This document shows positions 10,084 to 21,989 of a stretch of DNA of 64,000 nucleotides, piece after piece. Made by a program: the position numbers and the translations under genes. The notes under the pieces were generated by a model that saw only the letters and a list, made by a program, of their open reading frames with translations, had not been told where the DNA came from and did no database searches. Position 1 is the first letter of the stretch. Every line of letters starts with the position of its first letter. The DNA comes from Scleroderma bovista. Its lineage: Eukaryota; Basidiomycota; Agaricomycetes; Boletales; Sclerodermataceae. The DNA lies in assembly GCA_037178675.1 (NCBI GenBank), contig JAYMGJ010000384.1:48984-112983 (forward strand), written 5' to 3'.

Positions 10084-12215
10084 CTGGAATACTTCAAGGG
10101 GGTTCCATTAGATACTTGATCTTTTTTATGCGAAATACTCCGCCATTGGTTCAATTTTCAGGAATGGGTAAATCTTGCGCCGTCGATGAAATGAGCAAAT
10201 CATACTTCGTGATCCCTATGCCTTCTTATTCATTCCTGTGTTTCCCTTTGATGCTAAATGTTCTCAACTCCAGGAATCCTACTACAGACGGTCCAGTACA
10301 TGATTATTTCACTGGGAGGTGACAAAATCAGATATTTTCCTTCGGAGCTGCTCATTCCTCCACGAGTAATTTGTCCAGACAGTTGCTGTCCTGAAGACTA
10401 CATGAAGGTGGGCATGAAGTTCAGAGCCCATGGTCCACACGGTATGAGACGCAACCTGTTGAATTTGTCCTAGCTTACGGTCCCCAGTATTCGGTGTATT
10501 TTGATTCTGAAAAGCGTCCATCGGATAACGACGCGAATGAAATGTTGTTTAGCAAGGCTTGCCATTGCGTGAGGCGTTCGAAGAACTATGCAAAGCCCTT
10601 GGAGATGAGCCAGTATGTACGTGTATTGCCAGCTGGGGAGCCACCTACTAAGCGAAGAAAATCAAATCCCAAGCATCCGAGCACCCTTTAGTCGTCCTCG
10701 CATTCGGTGAAAGCCCATACCCTGACAGAGCCAGAGGACGACAGTTCATGGTCACGCTACGGCGAGATGCACCGTGCAATACGAGGACTTCGTAACCTTC
10801 TCACTCTTCACGGTCTTTCTTTCGACTTCTGGAACCTTGTTTACGATCACCCCTACCGCAGGACGTGACTTCTCAGCCAGAATGCTCCTCGAAAGGGAAG
10901 TTATGTTACCATTCTGTGAGCTCGGTTTCGACATGTTTGCGCACCCTCAGACTTCCGCGAAACGGTCGAGCTTTCGCAAATTACATCCAAGAAGCCCTTA
11001 ACATCATACGGTCGGTACTAAAAGCTCACTCTGTTCTCCTCCAGCTAACCTTTTCCCTAGATTCGCTCGACTACTGACAGGGACAGCAGAGCACACTATT
11101 CTGCTTTGCGGCCCAGAGGTTATTGGGTGGCACTGCATAAAACCTTCAAGATCTCACAGACGCGCAAAAGCTCGGGTGTCTTGCTCAACGAATCCCTGTC
11201 GAATTTCTCTCTACTGTGTATGCCTCGCAAGTATCAGACTTGGAGACGGAGCAAGTCCATTGCCATATGCGAGTCGTTCTCAAGGTTGATTGTGGCCTTG
11301 AGACCATGGTCACTATGTCGCCTTCTGAACTGGTGCTTTCAGAGGCGGCATACTTCATGATGACTACCCAACTGGACTTCAGTCCTCCTGAGGCATTGCA
11401 GATCATTCTGAATGAGTTTCCGGTGAACAAAGGCAAGCTAGGAGAATTGATAGTGGCACTACTTTTCACCATGGCGCGCGACGAGGCGGTGGGACGCTGA
11501 TGAATTTGGTCGGCCTCCCGATAACCAGCGGTGGTGCGCCTCACTGAACTACTAACATCCCTCTTTTGCGCTCCCTCTGCTGCCTCCAACGATCACGTTA
11601 GCGTCGTTACCTCCCCAGGATGGCACTTCGCAGCAGAGGGCCCAGATCAAACCGAGTCATCCCTGGCCGATGCATTTAAACACAGTAAGATCTACTTCAC
11701 CCATTTCGTCAAGGTTCATCAGCAGGTACTCGTTCATGTGGAAACCTGATGCGTTTGATGACCCGAAGCGCTGCAGTGCTATGCGCAAATGGTTGGCAGC
11801 CTGCTGTCGACGGTACCATCCCCTTTTTGTTCCAAGGTAAGGAGATAATATCGGGGTTATCATCTTTCAAGTCACGAATGACGGTTGAATTTTTTTCGAC
11901 GCTATGGACCCTTGTTCCCTCGAAATCCTAGGATCGCCTGCAAGCGTTCCCGTCATCCGAATCACATTCGCTCTCGCCACACAAACTCCCAGCCTTACGT
12001 TCGTGGACCATAATGCCCTTACAACCAAGACAGGTCGCCACAGCCTTGCGCGCGTGTAGTCTACCAATACATACAACCAGGGGAAGTTACACCACATGTG
12101 ATGTTTGGGTTCCTGGCACTCCCCAAAGGTCTTGGTTCCAGTTAGGAACGAACTGAGCATCTTGGAGGCGTCTTATTCCTGGGAAAGGATGTACTCGTCA
12201 ACATTTCTGGTAAAT
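10084..12215 (+). pseudogene. Decayed NTPase-nuclease family member, copy C
   Basis: The only long copy on the plus strand. It starts inside the P-loop exon (QFSGMGKSCAVDEMSK, ~10150-10195) and lacks the whole first exon. The following exons can be traced through several frame changes. The Walker B segment near 10695-10720 is disrupted (VVLAFG instead of AFDE). The LSTSGTLFTITP segment lies near 10820. The large last-exon region (11100-12200) contains frame changes near 11140, 11215, 11500, 11745 and 11840. At the nuclease-like strand the sequence reads FQVTND (near 11870), so both the Walker B acids and the QxK lysine are lost. It is a dead copy, useful for dating the duplications. Confidence 0.8.
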
Positions 12216-13336
12216 GAACCATCAGGATCAAATCCAATGTGATGGTCACCAGTCACCGGTGATCTTTTAGGCAATGAAAGCCCCTGGCGTCCGTCACATC
12301 AGATGATCAGATGAATCACTTACTTGGATATATATCGATAGTCTGGAACTGAGCTGATGAGGGAGCAATATGCAATAACTTTGACAGCGTACTTTCCACT
12401 CTGTGGAGGTCGTTCCTATGGGCCATGTGAATGGGAAATGGTGGCACATTTCTCATACACACACAGAGTCTTGCTACACATGTGCGGCGAGGGGGACCGG
12501 AGCTGACGCCACACAGTAGTCGATTGGCAAGGAATAATAGGCTGACTACGCGTGGACGTCAGTCCACATCAGTTGAAGATGGAGACTTCATGAGAGGATA
12601 GCATAATATCTGATCCCCGTTTTGACGTTCCCTGGATGTAGTAGTATACACTGGTGGACATGGTGAGGCGAGACATACACAGTATACTGCAGTCTAAGTT
12701 ATGTAAGTTGCTGATGGACTCCCGTTCATTGTGCAATGTGCGTTGGGTGCCTGGAGGAAGGCGTGGATGCCGATTCCCGACCGGTTTGGAAACAACGAGG
12801 CCAGCCTCGGTGTGAGTGCGCGCGACTGGCATCGGCATGCGTTGGAGGTGAGGCAAAAAAAAAAATATGGGCGACGGCTTTTTTCCGCTTAACTATGACA
12901 TTGTGGAGAGAACAAACACTTGTACTTGCTGTGGCAGGGTCAAGTGAAGTGCACACGGAGGAGCTGCAGCGTTGAGGATTGCACACTGCACGCAGGGAGG
13001 TCTACAACGTGTGAAAACCAATGCCTGTTAGAGTCTGCCACGGTGCTGAAAATGCCGGCACTGCTTGCTGAGCAAAAGGTATGTTTCCCTTCGCGATTTC
13101 CAAGGCACTTGTTCGACGTCATACATAGGACCACTTACCGTGCGACATGCTGTTCCAAGGTGCATCGTGGCGCGTGGCATTGACGGTCGAATGTTTTTTT
13201 GATGAACTCTCTTAGTCAAGTCCGAGTCGGTTCGGTCCGCAGAATATTAAAAACACTCTGGTAGAGCCCTACTTAAATGAGAGCGTAGCCTTCCAATTGG
13301 GCCCAGCTATTTCTCTCCCCCCCGCCTTCCCCCCAC
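12216..13336. other. Gene-free spacer upstream of the P450
   Basis: No coding potential was recognised; the short frames have no domain-like composition. A poly-A run of about ten bases lies near 12856. Just before the P450 start is a pyrimidine-rich stretch (CTCTCCCCCCCGCCTTCCCCCC, broken here for length, 13312-13335). Such CT-rich tracts are often seen just upstream of start sites in fungal genes that lack a strong TATA box. Confidence 0.4.
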
Positions 13337-15628
13337 ATGGAGACGTTGCTGCTCGTTGCGGTGATTATCGCCTTGGCAGCTTGCTACGTCCTTCACACCC
13401 GCCGAGCGAGCCTTGCACAGATTAGAGGCCCAGCCCCGACGTCCTTTCTGCTGGGTATGCGTCCCTCCAATGACATCTGTGTTTGGTCTCTCATCGGTTC
13501 ATCCAAGGGAACACACTCGAACTATACCAGGAGCAAGCAGGTAAAACCGACTTCGAATGGCAGAGGTTGTACGGCAGTGTGGTCCGCTTCAAGAGTATCC
13601 TTGGTGTAGGGGAAAACTTTGGGTCTTGCAGGAACGGTGTCTCACCCGTTTCTTCCCTCTCCCAGGAGGATCAACTCCTTATCGCAGATCCCAAGGCACT
13701 CCATCACATTCTCAACACATCCGAGCACGTATATTCGAGTCAACCAGAACGGCGCGTGGTATCAGGATTTATTAACGGCAAGGGGGTTGCTTGGACTCGT
13801 GGTACGTGCTTTTTTGGTTCAATTCGTCGTTTGTTCGTTATCATTTTGTCATGCAATAGGTAGTGAGCACAGGAAACAAAGGAGAATCATACTTCCAGCC
13901 CTTGGAGCCCCTCATGCGGACGCCTTCATAAAAACTTCAAAAGCCTGCGCAGAATCCGTGTGTTCCACCAGCTTTTACCTCTGCTGTGGCTGACCAGGCG
14001 ACAATCGGAAGTTGTGTGCCAAGTGGATAGACATCATCAACGCAACTTCGGATGGACGTGCTGTTATCGATGTTTATCGATGGCTGTCCAGCACAACGTT
14101 GGATGTTTTTGGACAAGGTATGTACAGTATACATTTCGATACACACGAACGTTCCATTTACCCACATCCAGCCGCATTCGGAGTCCACTTCGGTTGCCTT
14201 GAAGACTCCAATCACATCCTTGTCCGCTCTTATCAGAACATGATGTTCGTCGGTGTTCATGCAATCTTGGCAACGTGCATGGGTGTAATGACTCTCTTCT
14301 TTTTTCTTCAGTGCGTCCGTCCTCGGCTCCCAGTCGATGCAGCAAATCTTCCTTCTGGAAGTTTCAAAGTACATCCCCACACGATTACTGGAATATATGC
14401 TTGAGCACGCCTCCAACTCGCGATGTATGCGTGTGCGCGGAATGAGAGATACCATCGTCGGGGTCGCAAAGGAACTCGTCAAGGACAAAGCGCAAGACCT
14501 TCTGCAGGGAAATGGTGATCACGACGATGACGTCTTGGGTTTACTCGGTAAGGCCCCCTTTATAACCTGGTTAGTACCAAACGACATAACTTCATGTGGC
14601 CTCTCACAGTCAAAGCCAACATGAACAACGAACAAAGTGAAGACCAGCTGCTGGCACACATCCGGTATGTGCTATAACTTGTGATTTCGTACGAGGCGTT
14701 GACATTTGATCATAGGACGCTTCTTATCGGTGGCCACGAGACAACCTCGCATACCATCGAGTGGGCACTGCTAGAGCTGGCGAGACGGCCTCATATACAG
14801 TCCAAGGTTCGCGCTGAAATCAGGGAGAGGGAAGCTATCATCCGTCTTCGTGCAGATGCGACCTTTACAGCCGCTGATTTCGACGCCATGCCGTACACAG
14901 TGGCTGTCGTGAAAGTAAGGTTTTAGCGGGCGACTCCAGGACTAAACCTGACACTCTTCCAGGAAGTACTGAGGTATCATTGTGTGATCCCTCAGATCTA
15001 TCGTGTCGCTGTGAAAGAAGATCTCATCCCGCTATCACGGCCGATAACCTCAGCGTCGGGTGAACAGATCAACGAAGTGCTCGTCCCGAAAGGAACGCGG
15101 ATCGTCGTGTCCATTGCAGCATACAACAGGTCTGTCCAACCTCCAACCGTGACATGACATAACTCAGTATTATGAAACAGGAATCCCGAACTGTGGGGCG
15201 AGGATGCACATGAGTTTAACCCAGATCGCTGGTTGCGCGGCACGGTGAAGGAAGGAGTGACCGTTGGTGTCTATGCTAACCTGTGAGTCCAGCCATGGTC
15301 GTCTACTGTTTAGCCTAGCAGGATCACACTGTTTGACGACTTTCTCGTGTTACAGATTGACCTTTGTTGGTGGACCAAGAGCCTGTCCTGGCTGGCGTTT
15401 AGCGTATGTGAATCGCGATTGTCAATTTTGCAACTGATTTATCGTCTTCGATACAGTGTCATAGAGGCGCAGGCTTTACTTATCGAGACCATAGGCAAGT
15501 TGGAATGGTCCTTATCAGAGAAGGCCACGCGGATCCGTCGAGAAGCGTGCGGGCTGGTCGTACCAACTGTGGAAGGTGAAGTCGAGAAGGGTGTCCAGAT
15601 GCCGCTGGTGGTATCGATAGCCCCCTGA
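13337..15628 (+). CDS. Cytochrome P450 monooxygenase
   Basis: A membrane-anchored heme-thiolate oxygenase spread over roughly ten or more exons. The start at 13337 gives an N-terminal membrane anchor (LLLVAVIIALAACYV) followed by the Pro-rich hinge IRGPAPTSF. Recognised segments are DFEWQRLYG (exon 2) and HRKQRRIILPALG (~13865; the C-helix W/RxxxRR-like region). The I-helix GGHETTSHT (~14730) has Gly in place of the usual Ala. The K-helix ExxR is in EVLRYH, PERF-like is FNPDRW, and the heme loop FVGGPRACPG (~15357-15395) has the Cys ligand. All hallmark residues are present and joins between exons keep frame, so it is probably functional. The exon path at 13960-14330 is the least certain. The substrate cannot be told. 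It resembles the large expanded P450 families of wood- and litter-decay basidiomycetes. No biosynthetic partners are adjacent. Confidence 0.85.
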
Positions 15629-16304
15629 TGGGGAAGATACCGGAGGGACGAGATGGGGAGAAAAGCCAATGATATTTATTTGGGTGTCGTGCTTCTTATT
15701 CTACTTTATCCACGTTTCCTTCCTAATTGTTTGTTGGCAGCATGTTTGTAACCGAATACGAGAGTGGGGTACTCAGTGATAATGGGATACTTGGTTTATT
15801 GCTATGTTGGTATCAGATGCGTGCACCATTCCTGATTACAGCAAGTTGCATATAAAATCGCCCATTGCTCACGTGCGCTTTGTTTAGTTCTGAATAGTAG
15901 CCAACCGACGGTCTGATCAGGTGTCCAATGATTGCTAGAATGAGCCAGGATGAGCTATACACGTGCATTCATAGACAGTCTGGTCACCAGACGCATCTCT
16001 CCAGATCTCTCCTCCGTTTCCTCTGTTTGTCTTTGTATGTCGCTGCGTGTTGACAAAGCCAGGCGTCTATCGATAGGGAGGCTCCTTCAAGCCACTGCGG
16101 TTCATGAGACTCTGGGGCTGATTGCGAGACTTGGAAATCCTGAGTGGACTCTCATGTAATTATACGTGGACAAAACCCAACACCCCCCCCCCATGGCCCC
16201 AGGACCTCACTACTCATAGCGAGGGCTGCAAGAGGAACTAAGCCCCTGAGTGTGAGGGAATGATGGGTTTGACTGGCTGCGAGGAAAAAGAGGAGTTACA
16301 CCTT
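15629..16304. other. Spacer, no gene recognised
   Basis: Nothing recognisable. A short C-run lies at ~16180-16193. A 69-codon frame near 15950 has no domain features and is ignored. Confidence 0.4.
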
Positions 16305-16720
16305 TAACGTTATCCACCACCATGGAGATCGATAAACCCACAGACCTGGGGGTGTTGACGATGACTTTGAAGAGGGAGCACACGAAAAACTGGACATGCA
16401 ACTTCGCCCCTTTTCCTTTATACCTTCCGAAAATCTCGACAGTGTCTTACCCTTCATCCTTGCTACTATCGCTGAGCAGTCGGGAAGTCGCCTGCTCGAA
16501 AAATATCTCAATGTTGGGGAATGCAAAACCATCATAAAGAGCAAGCCCAAGCTCCGAAATTTGTTATTAGGTGGTTTCAAGAATGGTTTCAAGTCTGTGC
16601 GGCTTTTGAGTACTAAGGCCTCGTCTGTATTCCGGTGATTGCACATCTACTCACGCGGAGATTTAAACACCCCCATTGTAGAACTGCTTCGACCAGGTGA
16701 GTATCAAATCCATGTCCTGC
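16305..16720 (+). pseudogene. First-exon stub of the NTPase-nuclease family, D1
   Basis: Begins with the TAACGTTA-TCCACC leader and ATG at 16322 (EIDKPTDLG), then runs through exon-1 homology. A frame change follows within the first 12 codons, and another near 16430. Homology to the conserved exon-1 helix (IVxQSGSRLL..KY.N...CKTIIKSKP) continues to ~16610 and ends at the exon-1 donor (CGACCAGGTGAGTATC, ~16690). Nothing after exon 1 is present, so no NTPase or nuclease region is encoded. Confidence 0.8.
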
Positions 16721-16868
16721 GTCTGCCCCCCTTGGCAGTGTCCCCCCCCCCCTCGTACGACGGGGGTGAGCGCGTGTCGCCAGGTCGAGCCGTGTTATAG
16801 GTTATGAGGGGGTTTTACTGCAGTTTTGCCTTTGTTTTGCGGTAACGTTTTTGGATCTACGGTAGCTG

Positions 16869-17345
16869 ATGGAGACCGTTAAACCCATAGACGAGTATGT
16901 TAAAGATGACTTTGAAAAGGGAGCACACCGAAAACTGGACGAGGAAATTCGTCAGATCTTTCCACACTTAACTTCCAAAAACTTCGACCTTCTCTCACCC
17001 CTCCTCCTTGGTTCCATTGTTAAGCAGTCGGGAAGCCGCCTGTTCACAAAATATCTCGATCTCGGTGAATGCGAATGCATCATAAAGAACAAGCCCAGGC
17101 TCCGATATAAGTTATTAAATGGGTCGAAGAATGGTTATAAGTCTGTGCGGCTTTTGAGTAAGGACTTGTCTGTATTCCAGTGATTGCGCATCTGATGCCA
17201 CCCATTGTAGAACTGCCTCGATCATGGTATTAGCATTGAGATCTTAAAGGCCCTCATAACCAGCGTCTTAAGCGCGCACCACGCGGAATTTACTCATTTC
17301 TTTACACGACCAGCTACTGAAAACGCTTGGGAAGGGAAGTAAAGG
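16869..17345 (+). pseudogene. First-exon stub of the NTPase-nuclease family, D2
   Basis: A second, better preserved exon-1 copy 500 bp downstream of D1, in the same orientation. The ATG at 16869 opens 104 codons with EYVKDDFEKGAHRKLDEEIR and ending SKDLSVFQ, where a stop replaces the family sequence. The exon-1 tail (~17190-17235) is altered. A short piece of the next exon (CTACTGAAAACGCTTGGGAA) is recognisable at ~17312-17331, after which homology stops. A 104-residue exon-1 peptide could in principle still be made; I see no evidence that it is. Confidence 0.75.
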
Positions 17346-17475
17346 TTATGCTGCGTTTGAATTGTCCATGGTCCACTCAGAATTTCTAATCAGCCCCAGG
17401 GTATCACGAGCGGCGGCAGCGTGAAGGAGCCTGGGCCTAGTATGCTAGCACAGTCGACTGAATCTTTATTTCATA

Positions 17476-17649
17476 TCATGAGCATGGAGCGAGGGCCAGG
17501 CAAAACTCTTGCAACTCGAAAAATCCATCCACACCCGGCAATGATAGCTCACCTTTCCCCGACGAGTGGTGGCCGAGTTTGCCTTTGACGTCGATGGTCC
17601 TTTTAACGATGGGAATGCAAAGAAGTATGAGAATAGCTTTGCGTGTCAT
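17476..17649 (-). CDS. Possible small secreted peptide
   Basis: A 57-codon frame with a signal-peptide-like start (basic MTRK, then AILILLCIPIV), followed by a short polar region. A TATA-like run lies ~190 bp upstream (17847-17856 on this strand). There is no homology I recognise, and the frame is short enough to occur by chance. Listed only because the N-terminus looks like a secretion signal in an otherwise empty 1 kb. Confidence 0.2.
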   Translation of the reverse strand: MTRKAILILLCIPIVKRTIDVKGKLGHHSSGKGELSLPGVDGFFELQEFCLALAPCS

Positions 17650-18539
17650 AACGTTGTGAACGTGGTAGACTTGTAAATTCAGAATGAGAAGATCGAAACG
17701 TGCAACTGCAGCACCCGAAGTCGTGGTCTTTTTTGCTGGAATTAGAGTAACGGAAGTCTAAACAGGTTGACACCAAGTACCAGAGAGGATATTTGCGTTG
17801 GGTGTTTCGGCGTGATCGAATGAATCAAGTGCCGTTGAGTAGAGGTAATATATAAAAAATGTAGCCTACTTGTACTATCAGCCAGTGTCAACGACAGTAG
17901 TGTCAGGTATTCCCACACTGGGCGGTTTTTCGAGCGTTACTCGTCTCCGTTTGAACTCCGGAGGTCGATATTGGTCGATTCTGTAGGCAAGCTGTGCTCC
18001 GTGCATCTATATCATTGTAAGGAGGAGAGGCAAGCATGGAGGTAACGGTGCTGTATATAACGGCAAGAAGGCGCAGGTCCCGGGAGTGTCTGGATCGAAT
18101 GTCATTCAATTACCACTAGCCACACGCAACAAACTTACATGGGAGCATGACAGGCTTCTCGTCAGTGTCACCATAGGGACAACCTCCGGATCCGATCTCC
18201 ACTTCCCGATAATAGCACCTATACTTGAGTTCCAGATTTTTGGCCGTGCAGCTCGGCATGCCTCAGCGGCGTTGCAGTATGGTCCGCCCACTCCATACTG
18301 ATACTAGAGATAGAGAGGGTTCTCCTGCACTCATGTACATGGGAATGTGATGAGGGAGCAACCCAACTGAGATGTGACAGTGCTTATCACCGTCGACGAG
18401 AACATCGGGGCCAGATCAATGCAAATATGGAGATATGCAAGAAATACAAACCAAAGATACACGCAGGGTCAGGGACGTCGACATATACGGTAGACCGCTG
18501 CTGCCAACCTGCTGCTTCGTGTACCTTGTGCAAGTTATA
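17650..18539. other. Spacer before the tandem duplication
   Basis: No convincing gene. A TATA-like CTGTATATAACGG lies at ~18050 (plus), followed by a 71-codon frame from 18086 with no recognisable domain. Confidence 0.3.
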
Positions 18540-21060
18540 ATGTATATGGGTTATAAGGGAGTCGACCGTACCGAGTAATATTCCGCCGGGGACTTGCACG
18601 ATGATTTTGGCTGTATGTATTATTCTAGCAAGACCCAGAGAAAGCAGCTGCGCCATCACAATTTGAACCTGCAGCTGGCAAATTTTAGCCTCCTTATGTT
18701 ACATGGGGAAGAGTTTCTAAACAGCCACAATGCTTGAATTTGAATGGTCCATAATTTGAATTGGTCTGAAATGAAGGCTAAGAGTAGATGAACTCGAGAG
18801 GTTAGCGCTTTAGCCTGCAGTAAAACATGTTGTGAACACCTCCAAAAGAGGTTAGAAAATCGATCAGAACGACGTTGGAGATTCCTCCGCCGTCATGACC
18901 TGCTACTCTGAATATAGGGATGGGAAACCTTGTCCGATTGCGAACGTCACGTTCGCGCTCATTGAATGACGAGTCCCGGGTCCGGCCTTCGCGAGCTGAC
19001 AAGGGTTGGTGAGTATGTACATTATGGTCGTCACTTCTAAGAAAGATTCGACTCAGAGAACATCGATGTGCCACTTGGAGCAGTTGAGTCGGAGACTCGA
19101 ATTCGGCAGTCGGGTGCAGCTCACGATAGCTCACGATACTGGGCGTAAGAGTTAACCTCTGCACCCTGCGAATGAAGTCGCTGATCTGCAAAATTACCTG
19201 CAGGTATCGGCGCCGTGCAATGGCGCTGCGCCTCCGTTTGGAAGAAGTTGGCATGGGTTGGCATGTAGAACTCGCTTAGACGCTCGTAGACGCCCGTAGG
19301 CCCCAGAGTGCTCCGTCAAATGCAAGAGACTGCTTTCAACAGTAGTGTTCTCACTTGATACTTGTGCAGATGAAGTGAGTCTCTTCGACCGTTCAAATAA
19401 TTCCTTTTTTAATAAACACTTCTGCATTTGTAACAAGCGCCCGGAGCTTGACGTCCGCACGCAAAATTTCAATTCAGTGATTCGATCACCAGAAGTGTGG
19501 CAAGTCTCCGTGCATCCATTTCGCCATGGAAGAGTACGAATACAATTACCGAAGCGATCTCAGACTGGGCCCTCCGCAACTTATGCACACTCTGTGGGCG
19601 AGCTCTATATTCAGACCCAGGTGAAGAAAAGGAATGCATATGGGTCGAGAACTCAAGCTTCCTTTTGGACAAATAATGTGTTATCACCTCTCTGCCATCC
19701 ACATCGATATCTTTTGTGACAACCAACTTCGGAGTGCAGTTGCAGAAGATCATTGTTCTGGGTTCCCCAACTTCATAGTAAGTTACCGATTAGCTCTTAT
19801 TAGAGGTTGATCGTTCCACCAATGTCCTGCAATGTCGCATTACATCGAAGTTAATTCGCATTCGGTTGCGGTGGTAAGCACAAGCACGTTGTGATGCATG
19901 TCCGTTGTCCTCGCCTATGCACGCGCTGGACGCATACTCAGTATTAAACGGTAAGTCCTCAGTCGAGCTCCAGTGTGCATTATCATTCCGGCTCCTTCCA
20001 CAGACTGTCCAAGTCTAAACAAGCACCTGAAATGTCGCCGCAAGCACCAACATTCGAACTTCAGAGGTCATGCCCTATATGTCACGAGATGATCGATAAC
20101 AGCTGCAGATGCGAATGTATACTACCAATGCCAGAATGCTGGAAAGTGCCACCCACCGAACCAGGGAGGCCATCGTCCTATCTAGCTTCTATCCTATGGC
20201 GCTTGCTTTGTCTCATTTCAGTTTTCAGATCCGACCTCGAGAATCTATGGGTCTTGAAACGAGACCCAAAAGGATGGAAAATACAGGAGGAAAAAAGTGT
20301 CAGTCGCCTAACTAATTCTAACACTGCTGTACGTACGCCGTTGGCTTATCCCTTTCCCTCCATGTCCTAATAATGATATTATCCTGCAGGCCGGTCTAAT
20401 CCTTACAACGACCGCAGTCTTTATCACAACGCAGCCACCCAGCATCACATGGAATTACTCCCAGACTGCAGCGAATTGCTTGTGTATTTTCGCACTGTCA
20501 CATTCACTCATGTCTATTTGGTTTGGAACGTTCATGATTATCGTGTACCAATCTATGCCACGTGAGTGGGCGCTGAATGTGATTGTTGTGTCATTAGAAC
20601 TTTGTGGTCGAATTGCTGATACCGCATTCCTTAGGTGTTAATGGTTAACCGTTTTCGATTGTCTTGTACACTGATGGCACTTGCACTGCCAACATGCAAC
20701 TTGTTTTTTGCGACTCTCTGCCTTCTTTGCGGTAAGGATATCTGCTTGGAAAATGTTGATCTACTCTCAATGAGAACAGCTATAGCGACCGTAACTCTCA
20801 CCTCCCCTCTAATTGTTTTACGGGTCGCAGCAATCGTCGAGGGGGTACTTTGGGTCTTCTTCTGCTTTATGACATTTTTTAATCTACTGAAACCAAGTTT
20901 CTGGACTGACCACCTTCCACTATATATCATTGGTCTTGTTATTCCTTTTAAGTGGAGACGCCCTGCTAACAACAGCAACCGAGGGTAGTTCTTGATATTA
21001 GGTGTCATTGGGCGCATTTGATCTGTGCAGGAACTGTTTGTTTCCGTTTCATACCATAGT
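18540..21060 (+). repeat. Tandem duplication unit 1
   Basis: Aligns by eye with 21990-24520 at an offset of about 3.43-3.48 kb. Anchor pairs are: 18567-18660 with 21997-22085 (AATATTCCGCCG.GGA-type text); GTCTGCAAAATTACCTGCAGGT-like text (broken for length) at ~19183 with ~22736; TCGAGCTCCAGTG at ~19962 with ~23440; and the membrane-protein gene at 20032 with 23465. Coding exons are the best conserved parts, and non-coding parts carry many indels. The duplication is therefore old relative to the A/F pair of NTPase genes. Confidence 0.8.
20032..20988 (+). CDS. Multi-pass membrane protein with CxxC N-terminus, tandem copy 1
   Basis: Exon 1 holds CPICHEMIDNSCRCEC, then WKVPPTEPGRPSSYLASILWRLLCLIS with a first hydrophobic span. 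It ends at a GTACGT donor after SNTA. Exon 2 (from ~20391) begins AGLILTTTAVFIT and has two hydrophobic spans. Exon 3 (to the stop at 20988) begins VLMVNRFRLSCTLMALALP with three or four more. The exon 2/3 joint is unclear: a GTGTAC donor after FMII keeps frame. The ATG used by copy 2 is absent here (CCG at that place), so I use the next in-frame ATG, which shortens the N-terminus by about 19 residues. It looks like the multi-span hypothetical proteins frequent in basidiomycetes. The CxxC pairs suggest a small metal site. Function unknown. Confidence 0.6.
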
Positions 21061-21989
21061 ATGCTTTATACACTTGTCATTTCGTTTATCACTAACGCTA
21101 GTCTCGTACCCGGTGTGTTGTCGTACTGCAAGCGCATTATGCGATACAAAGATGCACACAGGTCGTCCTCGTTACGATTCTGGGGCGAGACCTCTTGAAC
21201 GGCCAGTGACGATGGGGAGAATTTAAAGGCGATGCGGGACAAGGCAGTATAGAGTAGCTTGAGAATGCTAGCGCAGAGGTCTGGTGATGCGCACTTGAAC
21301 CATTTATTTCAAACTGAAAACGGGTTCGAGTCCTTTATTGTCTATCCGCGGTGTTGATAGCAGCCTAAGACACATTGAATGCCACTGAAAAGGAACAGGT
21401 TACTTACCGATGCCATACTAAGGGTATGATCCCTCAGGGTCGCCGATGGAGAATTGGAGAAGGCGTTGGTGTCACACCGTCTAGAACGGCCTTCTCAGGG
21501 TGCTCCACTTAATGCCAATCTTACAACGGTCACCGTTATTTTGGGGCTGTGCCACAGCCGCACGACAAACGCGAGTACAAGTCTCATCAAAGAAAGGGAA
21601 GGAGACATGCTCCATACCAGCACCTGGGCGGTCGCCAGTGTCAATGAACAGGGAAACGTTCGATTTACTTTGTGCGAATACGCCCCAAATAGACTGGGAA
21701 TGCGCCATAGATGTGGCCGTTACGTTGGTCAAATTAACATCTACTGGGTTGGGATGGTTAGTGAGAGGAAGCCATGCCAGTAGTACGAGCTGTGATGTGT
21801 GGCATGTACCATGATCCGCGATGGGACCACAGACAGCGAGATCGACACGGGTAGTTCATTCAACTCCTAAAACATCCAGAAGATGCACGGTGGGTCGGTA
21901 TATTTGAAGGTATCAGCAACTGAAGACTTCATGACAACTGGAGAGCGATCAGTGGAACTTGACGCGGGACTTGTTGATGAACATTAACA
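21061..21989. other. Spacer between the two duplication units
   Basis: A minus-strand frame at 21481-21732 (MAHSQSIWGVFAQSKS near its start) has fairly natural protein composition but neither a recognisable domain nor clear exon partners. It may be a decayed gene. Otherwise nothing was seen. Confidence 0.3.

Noticed and set aside
18802..19254. 150-codon basic minus-strand frame in the duplication
   Set aside because: Not preserved in the second duplication unit, where the same region has stops and indels, so probably non-coding.
21454..21814. Overlapping plus-strand frames between the duplication units
   Set aside because: No splice partners, no recognisable domain, and similar-length frames on the other strand.
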